From NCBI GenBank assembly GCA_002897115.2, contig BCIH01000009.1:373170-437169 (forward strand): a stretch of 64,000 bases of DNA. The letters are read 5' to 3'. The notes below the pieces were generated by a model that did no database searches, was not told the DNA's origin, and worked only from the letters and a program-made list of their open reading frames with translations. This DNA is from Prototheca cutis (lineage: Eukaryota > Chlorophyta > Trebouxiophyceae > Chlorellales > Chlorellaceae). This document shows positions 52,748 through 64,000 of this stretch, one piece after another. A program made the translations under genes and the position numbers. The first letter of the stretch is position 1, and every line of letters starts with the position of its first letter.

Positions 52748-54394
52748 GGGGGGGAGATGAGGAGGATGACTGGGAAGGGTGCCACTCGGGGAGGGAGTCT
52801 GGCATGCCATGTATTATGAATGCAATTCTCTGTCCCTGCCAATGCAAGCCCCACACCCACACCTCCCACCCTGTAGGCCGGCGGCATTCCCGTTCTTCTA
52901 CATTGAGCCATGGAAACAGGAATTCCTGCCCATTACTGCCAAGTTCACTGGCAATCTCACCCGCATGGAGGCGGAGGAGATTGCCCCGATCGGTGAGTCT
53001 ATTGTGTGTGTGTGGGGGGGGGAGATACGTGCTCCTTCTCGCAATAAATGCATTTTGTTGTCCTCCCACTATACCGTTCCCCACATCCTTTTTTGTCCAT
53101 CGAAACCACGCAGGCAATGCGCCGACGATGATGTCGTTTGATGACATGAAAAAGGTGATGCCCATCTGGTTCAACGTCTCCATCGCAGTGCACAACGACC
53201 CAGATGCATCCAAGGTCAGTGCATGGCGGGCGGCGCCTCCCTTTCTGTGGTTGAATGTGGTGGGAAATGATGGGAGGAAGGGTTCGAGGGGTGGATGTGT
53301 CCGAGGGTCACAGGGAAGGATGGCCGTGCCTGGGATGCACGCAGATTGGATGCCAGCCCAGGGTGTACCTAGAATCACTGGAGCTTGACCCCAGGACAAC
53401 CCCCCTTTGTTGCAGGCATGGGGATGGGTGCAGGAAATGTATGCCTTCACCATCTCCTGCTACAAGGCCGGCATCCGCGGCATCTCCCTCTTCCTCGAGG
53501 TATGTTTGCGTGGGTGGACGTAGAGCAGGGGTTGGCCGGGTGGGGTGATGTGTGGAGTGCCAGCAGGACCTTGGGCGGGGGGGTCCAACGCACGGGGCCC
53601 CCGGCCCATGCCTTACACAGCCAGACCCCCTGCCACGCGCTTGCGACCACAGATGGCTGCTCAGCCGCCATGGGACACAAAGATGGAGCCCTACTACATT
53701 CTACACTACACATATGGCAACGACTACACCAAAGAGGGCGTGTTCACACCCGGTGCGCGGAAGGGGGGGGGGTCCGGAGCTGGGAATCTGTCCTTGGCAA
53801 GGCAGAGTTGGAGTTGATGCAGCACTGAGGCCCGGGACGGCTGCCTCCTTGCGCCTTGCATGGGAGCGAGCTTGTCTAGACCCCGGTCCGTCTACCGCAA
53901 ACTGGGTATCTCGCAGGCAAGATTGGCGAGTGGCGGTTTGACAAGCGGTCATACAGCAGTAGACCACCACCAAAGGGCGGCCTGTCGGAGCCCCCAAAGG
54001 GCATGACAAACGAACTGGTGTGTCATCTTTTATTTCTTTTTTGGAGAATGCGTTGAAGGCGGAGCGGGGATGGGTTGCTGTATGCTGCATGGAACTGGAG
54101 GTGAGTAACCCAAGGTGCATGCCCTCGGTCAAGGGTGTCTCCGGGCCCGCCACTGGCGGTCTCGAGTGACCCACCCCTGCATCCTTGATGACTCACCTCA
54201 CCAGGGACACCCCCCCGGTAAATGTGCATCCCCTGACCGACACCTCCTTAACCTCACCACAGGTGCGACACCTCATTCACGCTATCAACGAGGCCAGCAA
54301 CACCATTCCCGGTTGGGAGCAGTACGAGAAGACGGGCGTGGCGACAGAGTTTTGGGATGCCAAGACGTTTGCCGAGGACCTCACATCCCAGTGA
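50502..54394 (+). CDS. HPAT: Hydroxyproline O-arabinosyltransferase with N-terminal PAN/apple-like region
   Basis: Thirteen exons: 50502-50685, 50854-51127, 51234-51346, 51503-51669, 51931-52062, 52287-52393, 52556-52690, 52877-52992, 53114-53214, 53416-53499, 53653-53752, 53917-54017 and 54263-54394, in phase, giving 581 aa. HPATs add the first arabinose to hydroxyproline of cell-wall glycoproteins in the Golgi. A signal anchor (residues about 15-35) makes it a type II protein. Residues about 140-215 are Cys-rich (AECCDKCNNY ... CEDAKLCG ... CWLK), like a PAN/apple domain. The GT95 part is clear: SRVGYYWYLKTKK, DMGGFTRVLHSG, GYVVLNRPYALLQW, EPDHIWLKP, AAFPFFYIEPWK, HYTYGNDYTKEG and GKIGEWRFDKRS. 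Introns contain (GT)n and 27-bp repeats. Confidence 0.92.
51721..51774 (+). repeat. 27-bp tandem repeat in an HPAT intron
   Basis: Two exact 27-bp units (51721-51747 and 51748-51774) in the intron between the PAN-like region and the glycosyltransferase domain. Confidence 0.85.
52696..52741 (+). repeat. (GT)n microsatellite in an HPAT intron
   Basis: About 23 GT dinucleotides starting just after the donor at 52691, followed directly by a short G run. Confidence 0.95.
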
Positions 54395-55457
54395 GGGGTG
54401 GGCACGCTCTTATCGCCCCCGGATGCGACCTCGGGAACGTCACCTCTCTTGTCAGTTTTCCTGGCAGGAGTCGGTTCAGTTGGCCTTGCTTGCACTGTGG
54501 TGCGCCATGTCGCGAGCAGGGTCCCAGCGAGGAGCCGGACAAGACTCAGTGCCGCAGAACCCTCTGTCGCACGTGGTACATGCAGCACCCATGTCCTTGG
54601 GCCCCTCGACACCCACACCTCATCCTTCTTGCATTTCGTTCATTGAACAGCACGTTTCTTGAAAATGGACAAGCCAAACAGAGCATGGCAGTGCATACCA
54701 AGTGCCATCTACTGCTGAGGCCAAGTGCTTGTCGAGATGGATGGCGGTATGGAGTGGATGCCACAGATGTGCAGGCAGAGCCAGGCAGGGGCCTGGCCCG
54801 CTCGGTGCGGCTGCGACGGCATGCTGCTGCATATAAAAGAGGAGCAATGTGGGTGGTTGGACATTTCAGGGCATGGCTCCCTGGCCACCCCCTCCCCAGG
54901 TACACTGAGAGTGCTACGACAGGCAGAAGGGAGCGAGCTGGGGTGTGTGTTGGTGTTTCACCCCATCGCAAGGCAAGGCGACGGGCAAATCGAGGACAAG
55001 GCTCGCCAATCGCGCTGGAGATTGCCGGCGGCCCGCAGGAGGGCTGATGTCGGCGCCGCGTGGTTACCAGGGCATCAAGCGCCAGCGCGCAGTGCCCGTG
55101 GCTCGGACACCGCACGCCCCTCGACGGAATGGTGCCCCGACAAAATATAAGACGTAAACAGTAAGAAGAGATACAGATCAACAGAGTATGGCATGGAGGC
55201 CGACGAGGATGTTGTTCCTTTTTCCCCATCATTCTGTGGGCGGCAGTTGGGTAGACCGAGAAACCAAGAAGCAGAGGAAAGGGGGATGTTCTGGTACGCA
55301 AACTATGCGTGCAAGTTGCGTATGGTAAGGTTTGAGGCCCATTATGACCGTCCATGGCCCCATGACAGTGTGTGCATTGGATCGAGCCTGCCCAGGGCTT
55401 TTGCAGACGAAATTGGGTCTCCCGTCGACAGAGATACTAATCCTATGCGTCCGTCCC
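54395..55457. other. Convergent intergenic region, HPAT / receptor kinase
   Basis: About 1.06 kb between two 3' ends. Frames across it show no family resemblance. It contains a consensus TATAAAAG (54832-54839) not next to any annotated start. Confidence 0.45.
54832..54839 (+). promoter_or_regulatory. Isolated TATA-box consensus
   Basis: TATAAAAG on the plus strand in a convergent gap where no promoter is expected. It could drive an unannotated RNA or be chance. Confidence 0.25.
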
Positions 55458-58400
55458 TCAGACGAGGTCGTCGGGGCCCCGGGGCGTGCCGCGCTTGGAG
55501 ACCACGGAGCCGCTCTTCTCAGACTCGACGGTAGGACTGGAGCCGCTGGTGTTCGCGCCTGGTCGGCGGCCGTCCGTCGCTGCCGCGGCGGCACCCTCGA
55601 CGTCGTCAAAGTGACGCAGGCGCTGCTGGATCTGGGAGACGATGGCGTGGAGCTTTGGCGAAATGGCGCGCTTGACCGCGCCTGCCGTCCGACTCGTGGC
55701 CTGCACCGCCGAGTCGAAAGCGCCGTGCCCGCTCCAAGTGCGACCCGATGCCCCCGACTGTGTGGCGGTGGTGACGACGGGGTCGACGCGGCCACGGATG
55801 TCGTCCGTGGCCGCCGCGGCCGCCGCTTTCCCCGCCGCTGCCGCGGCCCAGTGGCCCGTGGCGACCGCCGGCGGTGGGCCTCCTCCCAGGCCGTTGCCGT
55901 TGTTGGTGGCATTGGAGAAGGCGCCGCCACGGTTGCTGGACAGACTGTTGTCGTTCGACCGCCCCGTGCCGTTGGGAAGCACGGCGCCGCGTGCAGCGGC
56001 GGCATAGAACGGCCCGTCGGCGAGGACGCCACGTGGCGAGGGCAGCATGGCATTCAGCGGCCCGCTGCTGTCGGCAGAGTCGGGCCCCGATGCCGACTCC
56101 GTGGCCGACCCCGTCCCCGAGCCGCCGCCGTCGGCGGCCAGGCGCCCGACGTCCTCGTAGCCGTCGAGCGGCGGCGCGGCCAGGAGCATGTTGTAGACCT
56201 GCCGCGCCGAGGGCCGGTCGCGCGGGTTGTGGGCCATGCACGCGTGGATGATGTCGACGACCTCCTGCGGGCACTCCTCGGGCACCGCGGGGGGGCGCAG
56301 CATGCCCCGCATCGGCATCTCCTGCGTCACGATCTCCCACAGCACCGTGCCCAGAGACCAAATGTCCACACGCTCGTTGCATGGCTGGCCCATGAGCAGC
56401 TCGGGCGCCGCCCAGGCAAACGTCCCCACGAAACCGTCGCTCTGCTGCTGCTCCTCCAGGATCCGCGCCAGGCCGACGTCCCCCAGCTGTGGCAGGGTGT
56501 TGGTGCGTGCGGGGGGGGGTTGGTTCATCGGCGGGGGTTGTTGCTGTCACCTTGGTTTCAATACACCCAGAGGAAACAAAGCAAACCTTGGCACGGCCGT
56601 CGCGAGTCAGGAGCACGTTGGAGGACTTGATGTCGCGGTGGGAGACGCGGGAGGTGTGGAGAAAATGCAGGCCTCGGGTGATGTCGAGCGCGACGGCCTT
56701 GCCACCCGCGCGCCACGCCAGGCGGCTCTTGAGATCGGCGGTCAGCGCCTTGCGCAGGTCGCCGCCCTCCATGTACTCAAACACGAGCATGAGCGACTTG
56801 GCGCCCACGACAGCGCCGTAAAACTGGACAACGTTGGGGTCCCGCGAGACAAACCGCATCATCGCAATCTCGCGCACGAATTGGTCCCGGGGCCCGCCGC
56901 CGTCGCAGCGCACCGTCTTGACCGCGACGACCTGGATGCCGTCTTTCACGGCCTTGTACACCTTGCCGTAGCTGCCCTCGCCCAGGTGCCACAGCTCGCC
57001 GTCCTCGGGCCGCCGCACAATCTCGATCCGGGACTCGTCAATCTCCCAGTCGTCGCCCTCGCCCGAGAGCGACGCGCCACGGGCCAAAGGCTCCGCATCG
57101 CGCCGCTTCCGCCGCCGCTTTGCCAGCACGACAAACACGGCCAGAGCCGCGAGCACGGCCGCGGCGGCGACGCCGACGGCCAAGCCCGCGGCCGCGCCTG
57201 CGCTGAGCGAGCTCGACCCGGTCGTCGACGGCGTGCCGGCGGACGTAGTGTTTGTGGAATTCGCCACCATGTCGCTGAATGCCATGAGATTCACCGATTC
57301 CGGGCCCACCTGCAGCAGCTCGTCCGCCGTCGCGAGGCCCTGCAGCGCCGCCCGGACCTCCAGCCCCGTCGCCGTGGGGTGCGCGCTCAAGTACTGCGCC
57401 GCGATCCCCGTCACCAACCATGCCGCTCCAAACGCCCTGTGCGGCGTTGTCATGGGGGCAGGCGGTCCATTCTTCCTAGGGTTTGCCCTGTCCAGGCGTT
57501 TTGGTAGTTTGTTTCAGTGGCCACCACCCCCTCCCCCAAAAAGCTAAATAAAACCAGCACCCGAGCGGCAACCACACCTGGTAATGACGGAGTTGTAGCC
57601 GCCGCCGGCCATGGCGCCCAGGACGCCGACGCCCAGCCCACCTCCGGGGCCGTAGACGTCGATGCAGGACGAGTTGCTCGCGCCAAAGATGGTCAGGCGG
57701 TCGAAATCGTCGACGCCCGAAACGGAGATGGTGGCCGGGTGCGCGGCAAGGACGTTGTCGCACACCGGCGCGTCCCCAAACCCGGCCGGCACGATGACCG
57801 TTATGTTGGCGGCGGCCGCCTGGTCCAGCCGGCTGTTCAGGGCCTGCTCGATCCAGTCGTCGTCGTCGGACGAGAAACGGTCGCGCGACCACCACGTGTC
57901 GATGATCATGACCGCGGGGGCCTCGGCCGTGGACAGCACCGCGTCGATGGCAGAGGGCAGGCCCCCCGGGGCCCAGATGTTCGGCGACTCCAGCATGCAC
58001 GACGACCGGAACCGCACGCTGGTCATGCTCGCGTTGCGCGCCACGCCCAGCGTGTTGCCACCAATCATCGACGCCGCAAACGTTCCGAAACCGTACCAGG
58101 CAAACGCGTCGGGGCAGTCTTGCAGGGGGTCGGTCCCATTGTAACCCCACCCAGCCTTGATCCGCGTGCCTGACCTTCCGTCGGGCCACGCAAACTCGGG
58201 GTGGGTCGCGTCCACACCGCTGGACAGGATGTACACGTTCACCCCGTCGCCACCGGCCGTCGCCGTGTACAGCCCGTCCAGGGGCAGGTCCCGCTGGTCC
58301 AGCCGGTCCAGGTGCCAGGGCACTGTCGCGTTGGCCACCATCAGTGGCACCGTTGTCGACTCGGCCTGCAGAGCCGTGGAGGAACTCACGCCGTCGACTG

Positions 58401-59853
58401 ACGCGTTCGACACGCCGCCGCCTACCTCTGCAGCCGGCGACGATAACGTTGATGTTGATGCTGAGGCGGGGGGAGGGCTTGGATTCAGCGCTGGCGAGGA
58501 CTCCGCTCCAGAGTCCGACTCCGATCCGGAAGTGTCGTTGCCAGCTGGTCTGGGCCAGGTGGTCATGCCGTTGTACCCCGAGGTGCCGACGGGCCGCGCG
58601 GTAGGCGTAGGCCGCAGGCGCAGGCCTGCCAGGGCCAGCGAGGTGATGTTTTCATCCGCGAGATGCCCCACCAGCTCGGGCGAGGCAAACAGCTCGAGCA
58701 GCTCCACCCGCAGCGTGCCCAGCGCGCAGGCCTCCCACGTCGAAGCATTCTCCCCCGCGCACGCCGGCAGTGAAATGTCCAGGACCATGAGCTGCGCCCC
58801 GGCCTCTGCCGCGGCCGCCGCGTCAAAGTAACTCAGCGCGTTGTCGCTGTGCCACGCCATCACGTCCACATGCGCGCCTGTGAGCGCGCCGAGCTCACCC
58901 GCGACGGTCGAGGCCTGCGTCGCGGTCAGTGCACTGCCATCCGTTGTCCCTACATCCACCAGCACTTCCACAGGGATCACGGGGTAGAGGTCGACGGTAT
59001 GTGTCAGGACCATTTCATTGATGTTGATGCTCATCAGCTTGACTGTCGCGTTGAGGCCCAGCGACTGTGCCTTGGCGCCCCACATCAAAAACACAGTGAA
59101 TTCGTCCGTCCACGCCTGCGTCCACGTGTCGCTGACGTTCAGGTTAGGCATGCTGCGGTTAAACAGGTGGTACAGGTTGCCCGCGAAGTCGACGTATGGC
59201 TCTGTCGTGTCCCACGGGTCAGAGTAGCCAGGCTTGGGGTAACTCTCGCGGTAGCTCACAATCTGCACCGGACCTGCATGCACGGGGGCCACAGGGATAC
59301 CAATGCACATGAGAAAGGGCAGGTTCCGCGAGATCCACCCAGCTCCCATACCCAAGGCCCGGCCCTCTGGATCCGGCAGGCCCTGGCGACCGTCACGGGG
59401 AAAACTCAGCTCGAGACCAGGCCCCCCCTGCTCTGGGAGCCTCTACGCGCCCGCTTGTCCCACCTAGTGCCGGGATGACGACCTCCTCGAATGCCTGAGT
59501 CAGGATTTCCTGGGTCTCCAGCGTGAAGGGCACGATGCTGGGGCCCGAAAATCGGACGACGAGGGCCTCGTGCAGCGCCAGCACCCCCCCGGTCTCCCTG
59601 CAGGGGCCAGCGGGGACATGGTCAGCCAGTGTCTGCACTGTGGGGCATAACACGACACAACGCCGGCGGACATGCTCCCTCCGGGCGCCACCTACTTGAT
59701 TAACTGCGCCCAACGCTGCTGAGCGGCAATGGGTTCCGCGCTCCACGACGCGTTCGTCGGCTGGTTGCGGAAGCCATTGTCGTCATATTGCGCAGTAATC
59801 GACCCAATGCACAGGGTGAGCACAAGCAATGCAGAGCCGATGGGCCCCCGCAT
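55458..59853 (-). CDS. Receptor-like kinase with an inactive proteinase K-like subtilase ectodomain
   Basis: Five exons: 59696-59853, 59464-59597, 57578-59273, 56587-57436 and 55458-56486, in phase, giving 1,288 aa. The order is signal peptide (SALLVLTLCIGSITA), an unknown extracellular region with an RFSGPSIVPF segment (to about residue 400), an S8 subtilase-like domain (about 430-735), one membrane helix (about 737-760) with a KRRRKRR stop, and a TKL-type kinase (about 790-1060) with a Ser/Gly/Ala-rich tail. The kinase has GEGSYGKVYKA, VAVKTV, HRDIKSSN and FAWAAPE; DFG reads DVG. The subtilase fold is evident, but the expected Asp, His, Asn and Ser are Ser, Phe, Phe and Phe. It is probably a surface receptor in which the protease fold serves for binding; that is inference. 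Confidence 0.85.
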
Positions 59854-61382
59854 CCTGCCCGCCCAGAGGCAGGGGGGGCCTGCCGAAGCGAGGGCCAGTC
59901 TCAGCGGTACAGCAACAGAATCCTTGGCCCGCAAAACCTCGCGCACTATGGTGCCATAGTGCAAAATTCAAGTGCAGAAAACGGTGACGCGAAAATGCTG
60001 AGTGTGCAGTTTGCAAAAAACGTCCCGGGCTGGGGCTCTCGGCGGTCATGAGCTCACCAAACACGTGCATCCAAGGGCGGGAAGTATCAGGAAGGAATTC
60101 CGGTGCCTGAAGCTTCAAGGAAGCCTATCTTCCTTCAACGCGTTCATTAACGTGGTAACAAGTGCTCAAAGGTCATCCAAGGGCACAGATGGTCGTCTTA
60201 GGCTTGTTCCATGGGTGGGGTTTTGCCGGTTCCGTGAGAGTACCTCGCGCAACTGCGCAGGCCTGCGAGCTCCGGAGTCACGAGAGGCATGATCCAGGTG
60301 CAGGTACCCATCCACGACATCGCCCATGCTGTGTTTAATGACATTAGGGTCATGAAGGGGCCCAGGGAAAACCCAGGACAGCAGTCGACTGCAGGTAATG
60401 TCCGGTGCGGCGGTTCTCCGGTTGGTGCCGTCGCATAGACGCCTGATCATACCCGACCAGAGACGATAGGCTGCTCTGGAGTGGCCAACTGTGTGTATTT
60501 CGTGAAACAAAGCCACATGGCTTTCTTCCCTGCGAACTGCATTCCGGGATCCAAAAGCTCGCCTCGTGTCGTACGGCACGGGCCCACTCGGAGCTCTGCG
60601 GGCCTCCCATTGGACCCACATTCTCTTCTCTCTGAATGTTCCTCCGGGGGGACTCGTGTGCTCGTAGCCTGGACACCAGCAGCCAGATCCAAACAGTTCT
60701 TTGTCTCAGACATGCATGACTGCAGCTTCAACACATTTGAAACGCCTTCGGTACGGTTAGGGGCTGCTCACACGGCGGGAGAAGAGCGACCGAAAGGGAT
60801 CCAGGCCCCGATGCCACATGGAGCAGACTGCGCATTGTGGACAGCCGACCTCACGCATTACCAAGAAGTGCCATGGACGTTATGGCGTGGTATTTCGGAT
60901 GGATTCTGCCACATGGAGCTTGCCTAGGCTGTTGTCGTGCAAGTTCCGTACAGCCCTGCTAAGGTTCCAGGAGAAAATCCAGGGGAATGAAGGGCCAGCG
61001 TCACGTGACAGGCAACTCCCCCCCCGCACGCACCACCCCGACCGATCCAGCAAGCGACAGTCAAGCTGCATTCGCGTATCACACCCAGTAACAACAAGAT
61101 AAAATGAAATGATTTGGCAGCACAGCACAGCAACAGACATTAGGGAGGATGTGCATCTGGTAGGGGCCGTCATGAAGGGCAGTGCTATGTGGTAGGCAGA
61201 CGCTATGTGCCCGGTGGGTTTTGTGAGGGGTGCACCATGTATCTCATGGGCAGGGGTTGTGAAGGTTTGGCAACGGCGTGGTCGGGGAGCGGCAAGATTC
61301 CGGATGTGTCAGTCGGTTTCAAACCCCTACACCCCTCCGCGCGTACACCAAGAACGAACTTGTTTGTTTTTTTAGCGGTGCT
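59854..61382. other. Intergenic region, receptor kinase / GCN2
   Basis: About 1.5 kb, the longest gene-free stretch. It must contain the receptor kinase promoter and the GCN2 3' end. Several frames of 90-150 codons exist, but none resembles a protein family or has matching splice sites, and base composition is more even than in the genes. Confidence 0.45.
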
Positions 61383-64000
61383 TCACCCCCAGCCGCCAGC
61401 CCAGCGGCTGGAATGTTCGCGGTGGCGGCGCTCCCGCTCGCGCTCGCGCCGGCCCGCAGCCCAGTCCTCCTCGATCGGCGGTGGCGCGGTATCAAGGGCA
61501 CTCACGCTGCCGCCGCCGCCACTGTTGCCATGGCTGGTCCGGCCGTGCGCACGGATGTGGGCCACCAGCGCCTCGGCCGGCACGACGGCTTCGGCGCGGC
61601 ACAGTCGGCACCGTGCATGCACGGCGGCGTCGGCGGCGTGCGAGGGGTGCAGCACCACGAGCCACGGCACGCCGCGCGAGGCGGCATAGTCGTGCTGCGC
61701 CGTCATGCTGGGTGCCGGGGAACGGAGCGTCTCCGCCGCGACGCCGGCCTCACGCAGTGCACGGACGAGCGTGCGTCGTTCCTGCAGCATGCCGCCACCG
61801 CCGCGGGCCGCCACCAGCACCTCTGCCTCCGACAGCCGCGCCGGCAGATCCAGAGCTGCTGTAGCAGGCCCGGCGCCACCCGGCGCTGTGTGCCAGCCGC
61901 CGTGGCTATGCAGCGCTGTTCCACCAGGTGCTCCCGGGCCACCGGCCCAGGCACCACCATGACCGGTGCTGCCACCACCCGCCGACACCGTCGTCATCAG
62001 CGACACGACGCGCTCGACGTTGATGGATGCCCCCGCCGCGCCCAGCGGCGCGGGCGGCAGCCTGGCCGCCGAGCTCGGGCCATCGCCACCGCCACCGTCG
62101 CTCCCGCCGCCCACGCCCCGGCGCCACAGCGTGCGCAGCAGCGGGTCGTAGCGCGCGGCGACGGCCAGCGGCGTGCACGCGCCCAGGCCGTCCCGTCCCG
62201 CCGCGTACCAGGCCAGCAACGGTCCCGCAAAGTACGGCGCGTGCGGGGGCAGGAACGGGTCGAGCAGGACCGTCACCCCGCCCACGCCGGCGTCGGCCAG
62301 CGCCGTCACGAGCGCCGCCAGTTCCTCCAGCACCGCCCGTGCCCGCTCCGCAGGGGGCGGTGGGGTGGGGGGTGCGGTTCTCGGTGCCGAGCCGTGCCGG
62401 TTCGCGGCGTTTGCGCCGCCGCTTGTGCTGGTACCACCATGGGCACTACCTGTCCCAAGAACATTCCCCACGCCACCCCCACCACCAACAGCATCGTCGT
62501 CTCCCGCACGGAGTCTTGCAAGCGTGGTCCCGAGCCATCGAAGAGCGTTTTCCGGCTCGCCCGCACCGGACAGCGCGGCCTGGCGGCACCGCGCCGCGGC
62601 TTCGGTGGGGACACCCAGCCCCAGCAGACCCGCGCGGATGGCTGGCCACCGCGCTGCGCGGTCCCCCGGCTGCGCGGGCGACGCGGAAGCCGCGGTGCAC
62701 AGCAGGCGCAGCGCCCCCGCCTGCAGCCCCGGCGCGACGCCCGCGTGCTGCAGCAGCAGCCCCGGCAGCACGCGGTGCCCGAGCCGCAGCTCCAGCGCCC
62801 TACCAGTGGGAACACTGGACAACGCCGCGCTGACGCTGGCGGCCACGTCTGTCAGCGGCAGCAGGGCTTCAGCCACGCACGTTGGTGGCGGGAAGACCAC
62901 GTCGACGTCACAGACCGTCGCGGCACGCGGCGCCCCACGCGCCGCCGGCAACGCCACGCGCGCCAGCTCCCACCGCGCAAACCCGCCGTCGGCGAGCGTC
63001 GCGGCCCGGCGGAGCGCCCACAGCGCGAACCCAGGCCGAAGCTCTGACCGCAGCGCCAGCGACCCGCCCGACGACGTCAGCAGCCGCACCGCCGGCTGGC
63101 CTGTCGCCAGCGCGGCCACCTGCCCGACAGCCGCTGGTGCCGGTGGGGTGCTGGTGCCGTCCAGAGGAGGATCCCCTCCTGGCGCAAAAGGTTTGCCGCC
63201 ACCAGGGCCATCGTTGAGGCCACCGACTGTGGTGCCGGGGCCCATCTCCAGCACAAACCCCAGGCCAAACTCGGAGCTGCGCTGCCTCACCGCACCCATC
63301 AGCGAAAATGCCCGAGACATCGCCTCTGTAACCTTGTTCCATGCGTGCAACTGCAAGATTATTTCGTGTGGTCGTCGTTGTGAGAGGCTTGGTCGTTGGG
63401 TTCAGGGGCGGGGGCTTGTCAATAACAACCAGACGCGCAGACAGACAAGCATGCAGACGAGGCCCCCAAGGGAACCAACCACGACTATTGCCGTTGACGC
63501 ACGTCCATCGGGAGGGGCGTGCCTGCCGGCTCCAGGCCCAGGGACTGCCCCCCCGGCCCACCGCTGCCCGCGAGGCGGAACAGGGCGTCCAGCACACGCT
63601 GCTGGCGCGCAGGGGCCTCTGGCAGCGAGCGGAGCAGGTCGTCGAGCTCGGCATCGCCGACGGCCGGGGGCAGGAGGTCCGAGGACAGCACCCGCCGCGC
63701 GGTGGGGCGGTCGGCGGGGCTGCGCGCCAGGAGCCAGCGGATGAGCCGGCACACCGCGGGCTGCGAGGCCTCCAGCTCTGCAGGGATGACCCCACGCTCA
63801 CGCAGGTCACGCAGTAACACCGCCCGCTCCATGCCCGTTCGCATGGGCATCCACAGCTCAAACACCACCACGCCCAGCGAGTACAGGTCAACGCGCTCGT
63901 CGTAGCTGGCCCACCCATCCGCAATCTCCGGACTGTGTTTTTTTTGTTTTGTTTCGGAGGGGGTGTTTTTGGTGGGGGGGGGGGGGGGGGGGGGGGGGGG
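61383..64000 (-). CDS. GCN2: eIF2-alpha kinase GCN2, C-terminal part (5' end outside window)
   Basis: Two exons lie in the window, 63503-63932 and 61383-63350; the upstream exon lies beyond the edge. GCN2 phosphorylates eIF2-alpha when uncharged tRNA accumulates. The first exon holds the end of the kinase domain: RVDLYSLGVVVFELWMPMRT, GMERAVLLRDLRERG, and IRWLLARSPADRPTARRVL followed by SSDLLPP, a phrase typical of GCN2. The second encodes the HisRS-like regulatory region: LHAWNKVTEAMSRAFSLMGA, FVLEMGPGT, LRPGFALWALR and VLLDPFLPPHAPYFAGPLLA, then a C-terminal anticodon-binding-like fold (ARLSEAEVLVAARGG). Several Gly/Ala-rich inserts are algal features. The exon junction at 63503 (GTGCGT donor) is inferred from phase. 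Confidence 0.85.
63974..64000 (+). repeat. Poly-G run at the window end
   Basis: Twenty-seven G up to the last base of the window, inside the GCN2 intron upstream of the exon starting at 63932 (minus strand). Its true length is unknown. Confidence 0.95.

Noticed and set aside
52248..53453. A 401-codon minus-strand frame opposite HPAT
   Set aside because: It runs through at least six HPAT introns and exons and a (GT)n repeat, giving a Thr-His repeat; the plus-strand gene is strongly supported.
61278..63047. A 589-codon plus-strand frame opposite GCN2
   Set aside because: The Arg/Gln-rich translation has no domain, while the minus strand encodes the HisRS-like region in phase with kinase motifs.

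Overview
This is nuclear DNA from a green alga, most likely a chlorophyte of the Chlorella/trebouxiophyte kind. Genes are GC-rich and split by short introns (about 60 to 350 bp), often with GTGCGT or GTGAGT donors. TGTAA-type polyadenylation signals lie 40 to 120 bp after several stop codons. The gene set is plant-like: a plastid-type FabG, a plant-type MED14, an LSD1 homologue with an RNA polymerase II-binding-type tail, a hydroxyproline O-arabinosyltransferase and a BSD2-like zinc-finger protein. The exact lineage is inferred. Exon structures were built by hand and kept only where splice sites, reading phase and family similarity agreed.

Layout. 1-11.9 kb: a tandem array of non-canonical poly(A) polymerase (TRF4/5-like) paralogues, all lacking part of the metal-binding triad; the second and third are fused into one gene of about 2,530 codons. 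12.3-17.8 kb: plastid 3-oxoacyl-ACP reductase (FabG), a 45-residue membrane ORF, a coiled-coil protein and a second FabG-like reductase. 18.0-25.2 kb: MCM3 (minus), divergent from an organellar ribosomal protein uS15, then a GNAT acetyltransferase. 25.5-36.7 kb: MED14 (minus), divergent from the exosome nuclease DIS3/RRP44. 37.1-43.3 kb: NTF2 (minus), divergent from the LSD1-like demethylase. 43.6-46.4 kb: DnaJ-type zinc-finger protein and a membrane-anchored DHRS7-like reductase, followed by an 84-nt poly-C tract. 47.0-54.4 kb: M32 carboxypeptidase (minus), divergent from the arabinosyltransferase. 55.5-59.9 kb: receptor-like kinase (minus) whose ectodomain is a catalytically dead subtilase. 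61.4-64.0 kb: 3' part of GCN2 (minus), cut by the window end inside a poly-G run.

Most genes are housekeeping functions (replication, transcription, RNA decay, nuclear import, translation control) and do not form one pathway. The most unusual content is the degenerate nucleotidyltransferase array with its unassigned repeated N-terminal module, and the pseudo-subtilase receptor kinase. No rRNA, convincing tRNA, CRISPR array or transposon was found.
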